DNA from: Candidatus Poribacteria bacterium
Lineage (GTDB): Bacteria > Poribacteria > WGA-4E > PCPOR2b
Reading direction: 5' to 3'
Length of the DNA: 52,107 nt
Assembly (NCBI GenBank): GCA_022822005.1
Contig: JAJECO010000014.1
Location: forward strand, 1 to 52,107
Shown piece by piece: positions 7,977 through 16,696 of this stretch. Both the position numbers and the translations under genes were made by a program. The first letter of the stretch is position 1; each line of letters opens with the position of its first letter. The notes under the pieces are model-generated. The model was not told where the DNA came from, did no database searches, and saw nothing but the letters and a program-made list of their open reading frames with translations.

Positions 7977-10547
7977 ATGATGGCTGAAAAGTTTTTGTGC
8001 GAAACACTCGATTCTGTATCCGAAATGGGATTTCTGAACAAGGAGATTCCCGATTATCTCAAAGACAACCTGAATCCTGCGTTTGAACTCCGTCCGTATC
8101 AGAAAGAAGCCTTCGCTCGCTTCTTTCACTGTCTTGACAACCCCTTTCCGGGCAAGGAAAATCCCTTGCATTTTCTGTTTAATATGGCGACCGGCAGCGG
8201 CAAAACACTTATCATGGCGGGCTTAATTCTCTACCTCTATGAAAAAGGTTATCGAAATTTCCTCTTCTTCGTCAACTCCACCAATATCATCGAAAAGACA
8301 AAAGACAATTTTCTCAATCCCCTGTCTTCCAAATACCTGTTCAATGAACCCCTCCACTTCGGATCGGTTCGCGTCCCCGTGACGCCGGTTTCCAATTTTG
8401 AAGGGGTCAACGAAAACGATATCAATATCTGTTTTACTACCATCCAACAGCTACATATTGATCTGAACACACAGAAAGAGAATGGCTTAACATACGAGGA
8501 TTTCAAAGACAAAAAGATCGTGCTCTTAGCTGACGAGGCACACCACATCAATACCAGTACGAAAGCTGGACAGGAGCTGATAGTAAGCTGGGAAAATACG
8601 GTGGAGCGTATCTTTAATCAGAACAGGGACAATCTGCTACTTGAATTTACCGCCACCCTCGATTATACCCATAGCAGCCTTGTCGATAAATATCGTAACA
8701 AGGTATTATATAGGTATGATCTGCGACAGTTCCGCAATGATGGCTATTCCAAGGATGTCTTTATCGTTCAAGCGGATTTTGAGGAGAAAGGTCGGATCAT
8801 ACAGGCACTTATTCTCAACCAGTATAAACAGGAGGTGGCGGCAAAACATCAGATTAATCTCAAGCCGGTAATTCTGTTCAAGGCACAGCGCACGATTGAA
8901 CAGTCACAAAAGAACAAAGCGGATTTTCACAAACTCATTGATAACCTCACGGCTCCGGACATCGCTAACCTCCGTCGATCAGATATTCCGCTGGTGCGAC
9001 GGGCATTTCAATTTTTTGACGATAATGACATTAGCGATGAGCAGTTGGTCGGACGCCTAAAACGGGAATTTCAGGAAGACTACTGCCTCTCGGTCAACGA
9101 TGAACGAGAGAAAGAGAACTATCAGATTCTGGTCAACACGCTTGAGGACAGCGACAACCGTATCCGCGCCATCTTTGCCGTGCAGAAACTCAACGAAGGT
9201 TGGGATGTCCTAAATCTGTTTGATATTGTTCGATGTTACTGCACCCGCGACGCAAAGGCAGGGAAACCGGGCAAAACAACCGTTGCAGAAGCGCAGTTAA
9301 TCGGACGCGGGGCGCGGTATTTCCCCTTTGTTACTGACGATAATCCTGATCAATACCGACGGAAATTCGATAAAAACCTGACGGCGGACCTACGGGTGTT
9401 GGAAGAGCTGCACTATCACAGTGTCAACGATTCCCGCTATATCTCTGAAATCCGCACCGCCCTGATCGATGAAGGGATGCTTGACGAACGGGCAGTGGAA
9501 AAACCGCTTAAATTGAAAAGGAAATTTAAGAAAACCGATTTTTACAAACATGGGATCATCTACATCAATGAACGGGTCGAGAACAAGAATGAATCTGTCC
9601 GCTCATTTGCCGACATGGGTGTCTCGTCAAGGAATTACCACCATTCACTCGCCACCGGCAGGGGGGTTGTTGAGGCGGCTCTGGATGACAACGCTGATGT
9701 TCAACAGATTATAGAACCGAGTCAAAGAAATATCTCAGTGAGAGATATACCGTTCCATATCGTTAGGGCTGCAGTTACCCAAAACCCCTTTTTTGCTTTC
9801 AAATCCTTAAAGACCTATTTCCCACACATTAAATCTATCCGTGAGTTCATTGAAGCGGAGGAGTATCTCGGCGGACTGTCAATCACCCTTCAGGGCGGTG
9901 AAAGATATCCCTTATCGAATGAAACGCACCTTGCTGCGATGACGGGATTGCTTGACCAAATTGCATCTGAATTGCGTCAAAATAGGACGGAATACAGGGG
10001 CACAGAAACTTTCGAGCCAAGTAATGTCAATTCAATCTTCACCGACAAAACCCTCAAATTGGTTGAAGGCAGCGAAAGAGCGGATGGCGACGAGCAATTA
10101 GTCTCGGATGAGGATAGGGAATGGTATGTATTCAATGCCAACTACGGCACCCGCGAAGAAAAGGATTTTGTTCGAACCCTCGATGCCCAGATAGGTAAGC
10201 TAAAAGAAAAGTACGACGGGATATATCTGATCCGTAACGAGAGACATTTCAAAATTTACAACTTTGATGATGGACAGGCGTTTGAACCCGATTTTGTGCT
10301 GTTTCTGCGTGAGAAAAACGGAAATACCCTCGTCCGTCAGATATTTATTGAACCCAAGGGAAAGTATCTGCAAGCACACGAAAAATGGAAAGCGGACTTC
10401 TTAGAACAGATTAAGGAAAAATTCGCAGGGGAAGTGCTGGTGCTTAAAACCCGAAGCGGAACGCAGAAGCACAGGCCAATTGGCGTGCCCTTCTATGACA
10501 ATCAAGATGAAATACAGTTCATGGAAAGCCTTGAATCTGTATTATGA
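7977..10547 (+). CDS. res: Type III restriction enzyme Res subunit
   Basis: This 856-residue protein is the ATP-dependent translocase/nuclease of a type III restriction system. The N-terminal superfamily 2 helicase has Walker A ATGSGKT near residues 71-77 and the DEAH box ADEAHH near residue 185. The second RecA domain has LNEGWDVLNLF and AQLIGRGARYFPF near residues 405-450. A C-terminal PD-(D/E)xK nuclease is visible as FEPDFVLF near 767 and FIEPKGKYL near 790. It cuts unmodified DNA only in complex with Mod. Mod normally precedes Res; here Res comes first, with a protease gene between. Length is within family range and no frameshift is seen. Confidence 0.9.
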   Translation: MMAEKFLCETLDSVSEMGFLNKEIPDYLKDNLNPAFELRPYQKEAFARFFHCLDNPFPGKENPLHFLFNMATGSGKTLIMAGLILYLYEKGYRNFLFFVNSTNIIEKTKDNFLNPLSSKYLFNEPLHFGSVRVPVTPVSNFEGVNENDINICFTTIQQLHIDLNTQKENGLTYEDFKDKKIVLLADEAHHINTSTKAGQELIVSWENTVERIFNQNRDNLLLEFTATLDYTHSSLVDKYRNKVLYRYDLRQFRNDGYSKDVFIVQADFEEKGRIIQALILNQYKQEVAAKHQINLKPVILFKAQRTIEQSQKNKADFHKLIDNLTAPDIANLRRSDIPLVRRAFQFFDDNDISDEQLVGRLKREFQEDYCLSVNDEREKENYQILVNTLEDSDNRIRAIFAVQKLNEGWDVLNLFDIVRCYCTRDAKAGKPGKTTVAEAQLIGRGARYFPFVTDDNPDQYRRKFDKNLTADLRVLEELHYHSVNDSRYISEIRTALIDEGMLDERAVEKPLKLKRKFKKTDFYKHGIIYINERVENKNESVRSFADMGVSSRNYHHSLATGRGVVEAALDDNADVQQIIEPSQRNISVRDIPFHIVRAAVTQNPFFAFKSLKTYFPHIKSIREFIEAEEYLGGLSITLQGGERYPLSNETHLAAMTGLLDQIASELRQNRTEYRGTETFEPSNVNSIFTDKTLKLVEGSERADGDEQLVSDEDREWYVFNANYGTREEKDFVRTLDAQIGKLKEKYDGIYLIRNERHFKIYNFDDGQAFEPDFVLFLREKNGNTLVRQIFIEPKGKYLQAHEKWKADFLEQIKEKFAGEVLVLKTRSGTQKHRPIGVPFYDNQDEIQFMESLESVL

Positions 10548-10624
10548 AAAATTGCGGTTTTTGGATATCCGATTGTTTTTCAGCAAGCTCTCATTGAGAT
10601 TAAACTGAGTAATTAAGAGCACAA

Positions 10625-11443
10625 ATGGCAAACCAATATTTTGAACATTATATAGCTTATATAACTGCCAAAATTGACATTGAATCACCCGATGCAGCTA
10701 ACTCCATTGGAACAGGATTTTTTTATCTGGCCCAGGTTCCCTTGAACGATGGAACAAATCGTACAAAAATGTTGCTGATATCGAACAAACATGTATTTGG
10801 CGACCAAAAAGGGAGATTGAAGATTAACCTGAATCGTAGGAAGGAAGATGACACACCAGATTTTGGGAATATAATAACATTCCATCTGCCTATACTTGAA
10901 ACCCCGTATTTCGCTCATCCTAACCCAGAGGTTGATTTGGCGTGTGTTGATGTTTCCCGTATTACACATACAGATGCTTTTTATAAGTACCTAAACGACG
11001 ATCTCTTAACGCCAATAGACTACCAAAAAGTAGCTTCGGGAAGTGACGTTATATTTGTAGGATACCCGGAAAATCGTTACGATGTTGTGAACAACTTGCC
11101 GCTAATCAGAAGAGGATCAATAGCATCAATGCCTAATGTTGACTTTAACGGAAGGGGTCAAATTGTTATTGACGCGCAGGTATTTCCTGGGTCAAGTGGT
11201 AGCCCTGTTTTTGTTGCTTGGGACAACAAATATTCACTACTTGGTGTTGTTTCTCAAACAATGATTCGCCATTCACAACTTCAAACCTTACCAACAAATA
11301 CACCACCGGTTGGCATCCAACAAATACTAGGTCTCGGTATTGTTGTAAAGCAAAAGCATGTGCGAGAGCTTATAGATTACACTATTAACGAATGTATACA
11401 GATAGTGAGTTTATACGAACATCTCCAAGTTCCTAACAAGTAA
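10625..11443 (+). CDS. Trypsin-like serine protease within the restriction locus
   Basis: The 272-residue product has a chymotrypsin-fold catalytic triad. The histidine is in LLISNKHVFGD (H56), the aspartate in PEVDLACVDV (D104) and the serine in FPGSSGSPVF (S191). There is no signal peptide and no PDZ domain, so it should be cytosolic. It sits 77 bp after res and 78 bp before mod on the same strand. Trypsin-like domains without export signals occur in defence loci, often as proteases triggered by a sensor partner, so a regulatory or abortive-infection role is possible. The base composition is more AT-rich than its neighbours, suggesting a separate arrival. Its substrate cannot be read from sequence. 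Confidence 0.82.
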   Translation: MANQYFEHYIAYITAKIDIESPDAANSIGTGFFYLAQVPLNDGTNRTKMLLISNKHVFGDQKGRLKINLNRRKEDDTPDFGNIITFHLPILETPYFAHPNPEVDLACVDVSRITHTDAFYKYLNDDLLTPIDYQKVASGSDVIFVGYPENRYDVVNNLPLIRRGSIASMPNVDFNGRGQIVIDAQVFPGSSGSPVFVAWDNKYSLLGVVSQTMIRHSQLQTLPTNTPPVGIQQILGLGIVVKQKHVRELIDYTINECIQIVSLYEHLQVPNK

Positions 11444-11521
11444 ATTTTCTGATGCGATTGACTAATGGGTCTGTGATTTCGCTCGGGTCCAAAGAGCAAA
11501 AAGATTTATAAGGACCAAACC

Positions 11522-13504
11522 ATGCCAAAGTCTTTTCACGAAAAACTAATCAATCTCCTCAAAACCGCCCCCCGTTTCGTTGATGAAGAAGGCGAGTTGG
11601 TCAAAGCGGCGGTGATAGATCAAGCGTGGAAAATTGACCATGATCTCGTGAGGCTGCTGCTGCGTGAACCTGATATAAAGGCGAAATTCTTTGACGAGGT
11701 CGAAAGGCACTGGGTCTTCAACACCAACACCTTCATCGACTACATCTCTGATAAAAACTTCCTTGCCAACTCCTATACCCGCTTCCGCAACAAAATCGGC
11801 TTGAACATTGAGGATAAATTTTTGCCTGAACGGGGTGAGGTGTCTCTGGTCTGGCCCTACAAAGATTGCGTGCTGGAGGGCGGGCAGACAAAGGAGGAGG
11901 AGAAGCGCAAGGAGATATTTTTCAATGAAATCTTAGCGCAAGATGAGATTGACCGCCTCTTTGATCCAAAGGTGCTGACCCGTTGGAAACGCCATACGAT
12001 TGATGGTGGGCAAGAATTAACGGAGATTAAACGCGATGAAAACGGTATAATACAGGAAAACCTACTCATCAAGGGGAACAATCTACTGGCACTGCATACG
12101 CTCAAACAGCAATTTCGCGGAAAAGTCAAACTGATTTACATTGACCCGCCGTATAACACAGGAAGCGATAGTTTCGGCTATAACGATAACTTTAATCATT
12201 CCAGTTGGCTAACGTTTATGAAGAATCGGCTGGAAGTGGCGCGGGAATTGTTGAGGGATGACGGGGTAATCTTCATTCACATTGATGACCAAGAGATGCA
12301 CTATTTGAAATTGGTGGTAGATGGTATATTCGGCAGAGATAACTTTATCGCTACCGTTCCGAGAAAGACGCGGAGCGGAAAAAGTGATGTGCCTTATAAA
12401 CTATCGCAGGATTTTGACTGGATGCTGATGTACACAAAAAATGCCTTAAAGACAGATGCACTTTTCGGACGCAGCATTGCAAGGAAATATCACAAGACCC
12501 CCGATTTTCCTAACGATGAATGGAGATTAACTGACCTGACTACTCAACGCACAATTTATGAACGCCCCAACTCAAATTTCATACTGGTGAATCCGAGAAA
12601 TGGACAAGAATTTCCTGTGAATCCTAATCGTTGCTGGGGTGTTACTAAAGATTCAGTAGATGAATATCTGAGGAAAGGAAAAATTGTTTTCCCCGGCGAT
12701 TACGATTTTCATGACCTGAAACGTCCCGCCATGCGAGTTTTTAAGTCCGAAGATATGGGAAAAAAGGCTTATGTATCATCGGATTTTCTGAATCAAGCGA
12801 TGGATGAATTGCTGAAAAGCATGGTCAACAGGAAAGGCACGGATGAAATTGTAGAATTGTTTGGAGAGAAGGTGTTTGCATACCCTAAGAATGAAGGGCT
12901 TATTGAGCGCATCATTGAATACACAACAGAAGAAGGGGATACTGTTTTAGATTTTCACGTCGGGAGTGGTACAACCGCCGCAGTTGCCCATAAGATGAAC
13001 CGACAATGGATAGCTGTTGAACAGATGGATTACGCAGAAACCATCACGATGGAGAGGCTCAAGAAAGTTGTCGGCAAGAAGGTTGAGGCAGAGGGAAAGC
13101 TAATCGAAGAAATTGATTACGACACCGGCGGCATCTCCGAATCCGTCAACTGGCAGGGTGGCGGCGACTTCATCTATTGTGAACTGATGCCATACAACCA
13201 AGCCTTTATGGACAAAATCCAAGCTGCTCAATCCTCCGAAACACTTGTAGCACTCTGGCGGGGCATCGCCGAAAACTCATTCCTAAACTGGTACGCCAAC
13301 GCAGAAATCCCAGAGGATGCGGTAAAGGATTTCATCAAAATCGGTAAAGGCGAAAATGGGTTGGAGAAGCAGAAAAAACTACTGATGGGACTACTGGATA
13401 AGAACCAGTTGTATGTGAATCTTTCGGAGATAGAGGACGCGGATTTTGGCGTCAGTGAGGGAGATAAGGCGTTGAATCGGGCGTTTTATGATGATGCTTC
13501 CTAA
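11522..13504 (+). CDS. mod: Type III DNA N6-adenine methyltransferase Mod
   Basis: This 660-residue protein is the modification and recognition subunit of a type III system, methylating adenine on one strand of an asymmetric site. Motif IV IDPPYNTGSD is near residues 207-216 and motif I VLDFHVGSGTT is near 473-484, the beta-class order. The central variable stretch, about 280-440, is the likely target recognition domain. A histidine replaces the usual proline or phenylalanine spacing residue in motif I (DFHVGSG, commonly DFFAGSG), which should be tolerated. An AAGGACCAAACC site precedes the ATG. No repeat tract for phase variation is visible. Confidence 0.92.
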   Translation: MPKSFHEKLINLLKTAPRFVDEEGELVKAAVIDQAWKIDHDLVRLLLREPDIKAKFFDEVERHWVFNTNTFIDYISDKNFLANSYTRFRNKIGLNIEDKFLPERGEVSLVWPYKDCVLEGGQTKEEEKRKEIFFNEILAQDEIDRLFDPKVLTRWKRHTIDGGQELTEIKRDENGIIQENLLIKGNNLLALHTLKQQFRGKVKLIYIDPPYNTGSDSFGYNDNFNHSSWLTFMKNRLEVARELLRDDGVIFIHIDDQEMHYLKLVVDGIFGRDNFIATVPRKTRSGKSDVPYKLSQDFDWMLMYTKNALKTDALFGRSIARKYHKTPDFPNDEWRLTDLTTQRTIYERPNSNFILVNPRNGQEFPVNPNRCWGVTKDSVDEYLRKGKIVFPGDYDFHDLKRPAMRVFKSEDMGKKAYVSSDFLNQAMDELLKSMVNRKGTDEIVELFGEKVFAYPKNEGLIERIIEYTTEEGDTVLDFHVGSGTTAAVAHKMNRQWIAVEQMDYAETITMERLKKVVGKKVEAEGKLIEEIDYDTGGISESVNWQGGGDFIYCELMPYNQAFMDKIQAAQSSETLVALWRGIAENSFLNWYANAEIPEDAVKDFIKIGKGENGLEKQKKLLMGLLDKNQLYVNLSEIEDADFGVSEGDKALNRAFYDDAS

Positions 13505-13872
13505 ATCGCCGGATTGAAAGAAAGAAGTGTAATGCCATCGGATATTTAGACCAGTGTCTAAATCAAGATTGTGATGCAAAACCGAGTTGCTACTTATTGA
13601 AAATCCATCGACTATCCCGTAGGGACGGGGTTTCCCCGCCCGTCAAAGATTTTACCTTTCGCTCCAGTTGCTTTGAATTCCGATCCTATCGGGGCGGAGC
13701 GATATGTCTATAGAATGCCGAAACCTCCTCTCAAAATGGGAAAACCTACCCCTTGAAAACGCAGCTTCTCTTTTTAGTCATTGATTTGCAAACCGCTATC
13801 CAGAATTCAGCCTGAACTTCAGTAACCTCCCTTCCCCTTTCCTGTTTTAATTTTGCAGCAACCCTCCTTTTT
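13505..13872. other. Gene-free stretch between mod and CBASS
   Basis: A perfect 8-bp hairpin lies at 13544-13551/13556-13563 (ATTTAGAC, loop CAGT) about 40 bp after the mod stop and may end the restriction transcript, although it lacks a T-tract. A GC-rich palindrome with GACGGG and CCCGTC arms lies near 13624-13645. No ORF is credible. Confidence 0.5.
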
Positions 13873-13932
13873 CCTTGACAAATCGATTTGCATGGTTTAC
13901 AATTTGGCATATTTTCAGGATTTTTGTCAACC
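13873..13932 (+). promoter_or_regulatory. CBASS promoter with three operator-like half-sites
   Basis: A perfect TTGACA (13875-13880) and TACAAT (13898-13903) are spaced by 17 bp, about 120 bp before the effector gene. Three half-sites of the form GGTTKACAAA occur: CCTTGACAAA at 13873, GGTTTACAAT at 13894, and inverted TTTGTCAACC at 13923-13932. They cover the -35, the -10 and the start of the transcript, which is ideal for repression. The region aligns without gaps to 19288-19347 (42 of 60 identical), upstream of the XRE/ImmA regulator gene. Confidence 0.75.
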
Positions 13933-14031
13933 AATCTTTCTGTTGGTCAAATTGTGCCGTGAGTCTATCTACAAGTTTACACTCTCGTTGATTTTAATTG
14001 CTTTTTCGGGCAGCATAAGGGAAATGTTTCT

Positions 14032-15543
14032 ATGGCAAAAGCTATTATTGCACGAAGAAAAGGGGATGAATACCAAGCCAGATTCTTCTGGTTGAAGCTG
14101 CTTGAACTCAGAACTAGTGATTATGTCGAATCCGTTACCTTGGAAAGCGATCAAGTCTCTTTTGTTGATGATGTTGTTGTTTCTTACTGTAAACCAATAA
14201 TGGAAAAACAGACAAGGAAGCGAGTTGTTTGTGACCTGTTTCAGTGTAAATATCACATGACACAAGACAGCGTATTTAACCATGAAAATCTAATTGATCC
14301 GGATTTTATTAATTGCAAGAGCTCGATGCTACAACGCTTGTATGATGCGTATGTAAGTTTGTCAAAAGAATTAAGTCCAGATACATTTCGATTGTACATT
14401 TTCTCTAACTGGCATTGGGATCATCAAGACGTAGTTGCTGAGTATTTGCACGAGGAGATGCTTCGTCCAACTTTTTATGAAAAGGGACCGCGGTCGAAAA
14501 GGGGTATGATACGTTCAAAATGGGCACAGCATCTTTCTGTATCACCGGAAGAACTTCGTTCATTCTTAGAGACTATTCGGTTTAGTCTCGGAAAAAATCT
14601 AATTGATTTAACAAGGGAAATAGAGCTGCGTCTTAAATTGGCCGGTCTGCAACCGATTGACTTAACTGTGACTAACATCGTTTATGATGACCTTGCTTGG
14701 AAGCTTTTTGGGCAGGGGCATAACTCGTTTGATAGAAGTTCTTTGGATCAAATGATACAGGAAGAACAACTAATTGCTCCACCATCTACAGACCATAGTG
14801 AAATCTCTATTCAAAGTTTTGCACAATTTGCACGGAGGCCCCACGATCTCCAAGCAACGCATCTCGATTTATGCGGACTTTTTGATGGTCGTTTTCCAAA
14901 AGATAATTCGTATTGGAAAAAGAAGATTCCTGAACAGATTTCGGCATTCATGTTGAATGAAGACTTAAGCAATTTGTCCCAACCCATTCACATTTTCTTT
15001 GATTGTCATTTGAGTATTGCTTTCTTTGCTGGGCATTTGATTAGTCCTAAACATCGCATTCAAATTATACCAACACAGAAAGAAGGAAGTAACTACGCGC
15101 TTTGGGAGCCGAATAAATCCGATATCAATGATGACCTTTGGCATCTCGAAATCGTTGGAGAAATAGATAGGGAGTTGATCTTGGGGATTTCTGTGACGCA
15201 TCAAATACAGACAGATCTGCAGCCCTACCTAGAGGCGGAAAACCTAAACGATTTGCCTCAAGTTTTAGTTTCTCCAACGGGAGGTGCTGGTCCCCGAGCC
15301 ATATGTGATGGGGACCATGCTTGGCAGCTTGGATATCAGCTTGCTAAACGGCTTAGCGAGATACTCCCACATGCGTGTCATGCGATACACCTCTTTTTTG
15401 CGGGGCCCGTTGCATTAGGATATATTCTGGGACACACACTTCGTCATATCACCTCACAGATTCAACTTTATGAACACGATTTTGAAGGGCAGCGTAGCGG
15501 ACAGAGATATTATCCAAGTCTACGCATTCCTTATCAATCTTAA
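14032..15543 (+). CDS. cap4: CBASS effector Cap4 (endonuclease-SAVED)
   Basis: The 503-residue protein is a cyclic-oligonucleotide-activated DNA endonuclease. The N-terminal DUF4297-like nuclease shows FVDDVVVSY near residues 45-52 and DLFQCKYH near 68-75, giving the D...QxK active site. The C-terminal half is a SAVED sensor domain. Its marks are PIHIFFDCHLSIAFFAGHLI near 323, VLVSPTGGAG near 425 and HLFFAGPVALGYILGHTL near 453. Binding of the second messenger made by the adjacent CD-NTase should trigger DNA degradation and host death or arrest. It is the first gene of the operon and is followed by the CD-NTase after 19 bp. An AAGGGAAATG site precedes the ATG. SAVED effectors also occur in type III CRISPR, but the context here is clearly CBASS. 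Confidence 0.92.
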   Translation: MAKAIIARRKGDEYQARFFWLKLLELRTSDYVESVTLESDQVSFVDDVVVSYCKPIMEKQTRKRVVCDLFQCKYHMTQDSVFNHENLIDPDFINCKSSMLQRLYDAYVSLSKELSPDTFRLYIFSNWHWDHQDVVAEYLHEEMLRPTFYEKGPRSKRGMIRSKWAQHLSVSPEELRSFLETIRFSLGKNLIDLTREIELRLKLAGLQPIDLTVTNIVYDDLAWKLFGQGHNSFDRSSLDQMIQEEQLIAPPSTDHSEISIQSFAQFARRPHDLQATHLDLCGLFDGRFPKDNSYWKKKIPEQISAFMLNEDLSNLSQPIHIFFDCHLSIAFFAGHLISPKHRIQIIPTQKEGSNYALWEPNKSDINDDLWHLEIVGEIDRELILGISVTHQIQTDLQPYLEAENLNDLPQVLVSPTGGAGPRAICDGDHAWQLGYQLAKRLSEILPHACHAIHLFFAGPVALGYILGHTLRHITSQIQLYEHDFEGQRSGQRYYPSLRIPYQS

Positions 15544-15562
15544 CCATTAGGAGGGTTAAATC

Positions 15563-16696
15563 ATGGAATTACCAACCTATTTTACAAGATTTCTCCAGGC
15601 GATTCGTCCAACGAAGGATCAAAAGGAAGATTGCAAAACAGGGCATCAAACACTACGTGATCGGCTCACGGCAGATGAACAGTTGAAACCGATTATTGTA
15701 AGCACAGTTCTACAAGGAAGTTACCGTCGAGCGACCGCCCCTCGTCCAAAAGGGGAAGCTAAGTTGGATGTAGATACTATCGCAGTCACTCGAATTAATC
15801 AATCCGATTACCCAAATCCAGATGATGCGATGGATCTTTTCGTTCCTTTTTTGGATAAACACTACAAAGACAAATATCAAAGGCAGGGACGTTCATTTGG
15901 GATCGAGCTTTCGTATGTGAATCTTGACCTAGTCATTACTTCAGCACCGTCCGAAGTTGAAGAGGAGATTTACGAAAGCAAGGCAGTTAGAACAGACTTT
16001 ACGCCTGAGGATATTGACGATTGGCTATTGACGAAATCTTGGATTCCGCCGGGTGAAAGGACAAACCAAGCTGCTTTCTTTGAGAGCTTACGTAGTGCAG
16101 AATGGCAAACCGAACCGTTATGGATTCCAAACCGCGATGCTGGTAAGTGGGAACGAACGCATCCATTAGAGCAAATCAAATGGACCTGGGCAAAGAATGC
16201 CATTTGCAATAAGCACTATGTCAATGTTGTTAAGGCGATTAAATGGTGGCAGAGAGTTCATCATGAAGATGATCGACCCAAAGGATATCCGCTTGAACAT
16301 CTTATGGGTGTCTGTTGTCCTGATGCCATAACGTCTGTTGCGGAAGGAGTTACGCTGACATTAGAGGCTATCGTCGCGAATTACAGTGTGTATGCTCTAC
16401 TTAAGCAAGTTCCCTGTCTCCCCGACCATGGTGTTCCTGAACACAATGTTTTGGGGCGAGTGTCTGGCGAAAAGTTTGCTGAATTTTATGAACATGCCAA
16501 GAAAGCTGCTGAGATAGCACGTGATGCTCTTGATGCTGATGACAAAGAGAAGTCTATTGAGAAGTGGTGTGAATTGTTTGGCAGTAAGTTTCCGGATTCT
16601 GATGATAATGGGAATAAGGGAAATAGTTCTAGGGGTCCCTTTGAGCAGTCCCCTAGGAACCAGACTGGTGATTTAACACCTCGCAGATATGGATAG
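15563..16696 (+). CDS. CBASS cyclic oligonucleotide synthase (CD-NTase)
   Basis: This 377-residue protein is a cGAS/DncV-like nucleotidyltransferase that makes a cyclic di- or trinucleotide on phage infection. The active site is QGSYRRATAP (G52-S53), KLDVDTIAV (D69 and D71) and VNLDLVIT (D122). The helical core continues to about residue 320, and the tail from about 345 is polar and probably disordered. The last residues are TPRRYG. A C-terminal glycine is what Cap2 needs to conjugate the enzyme to a target, so the ending fits the neighbouring gene. An AGGAGGG site lies before the ATG. The stop overlaps the cap2 start by 8 bp. The clade and product cannot be fixed from sequence alone. Confidence 0.92.
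   Translation: MELPTYFTRFLQAIRPTKDQKEDCKTGHQTLRDRLTADEQLKPIIVSTVLQGSYRRATAPRPKGEAKLDVDTIAVTRINQSDYPNPDDAMDLFVPFLDKHYKDKYQRQGRSFGIELSYVNLDLVITSAPSEVEEEIYESKAVRTDFTPEDIDDWLLTKSWIPPGERTNQAAFFESLRSAEWQTEPLWIPNRDAGKWERTHPLEQIKWTWAKNAICNKHYVNVVKAIKWWQRVHHEDDRPKGYPLEHLMGVCCPDAITSVAEGVTLTLEAIVANYSVYALLKQVPCLPDHGVPEHNVLGRVSGEKFAEFYEHAKKAAEIARDALDADDKEKSIEKWCELFGSKFPDSDDNGNKGNSSRGPFEQSPRNQTGDLTPRRYG

Noticed and set aside
13741-13795. A third copy of the shared CBASS operator array
   Set aside because: CCTTGAAAAC and TTTGCAAACC occur, but 34 bp apart rather than 50, with no matching middle element.
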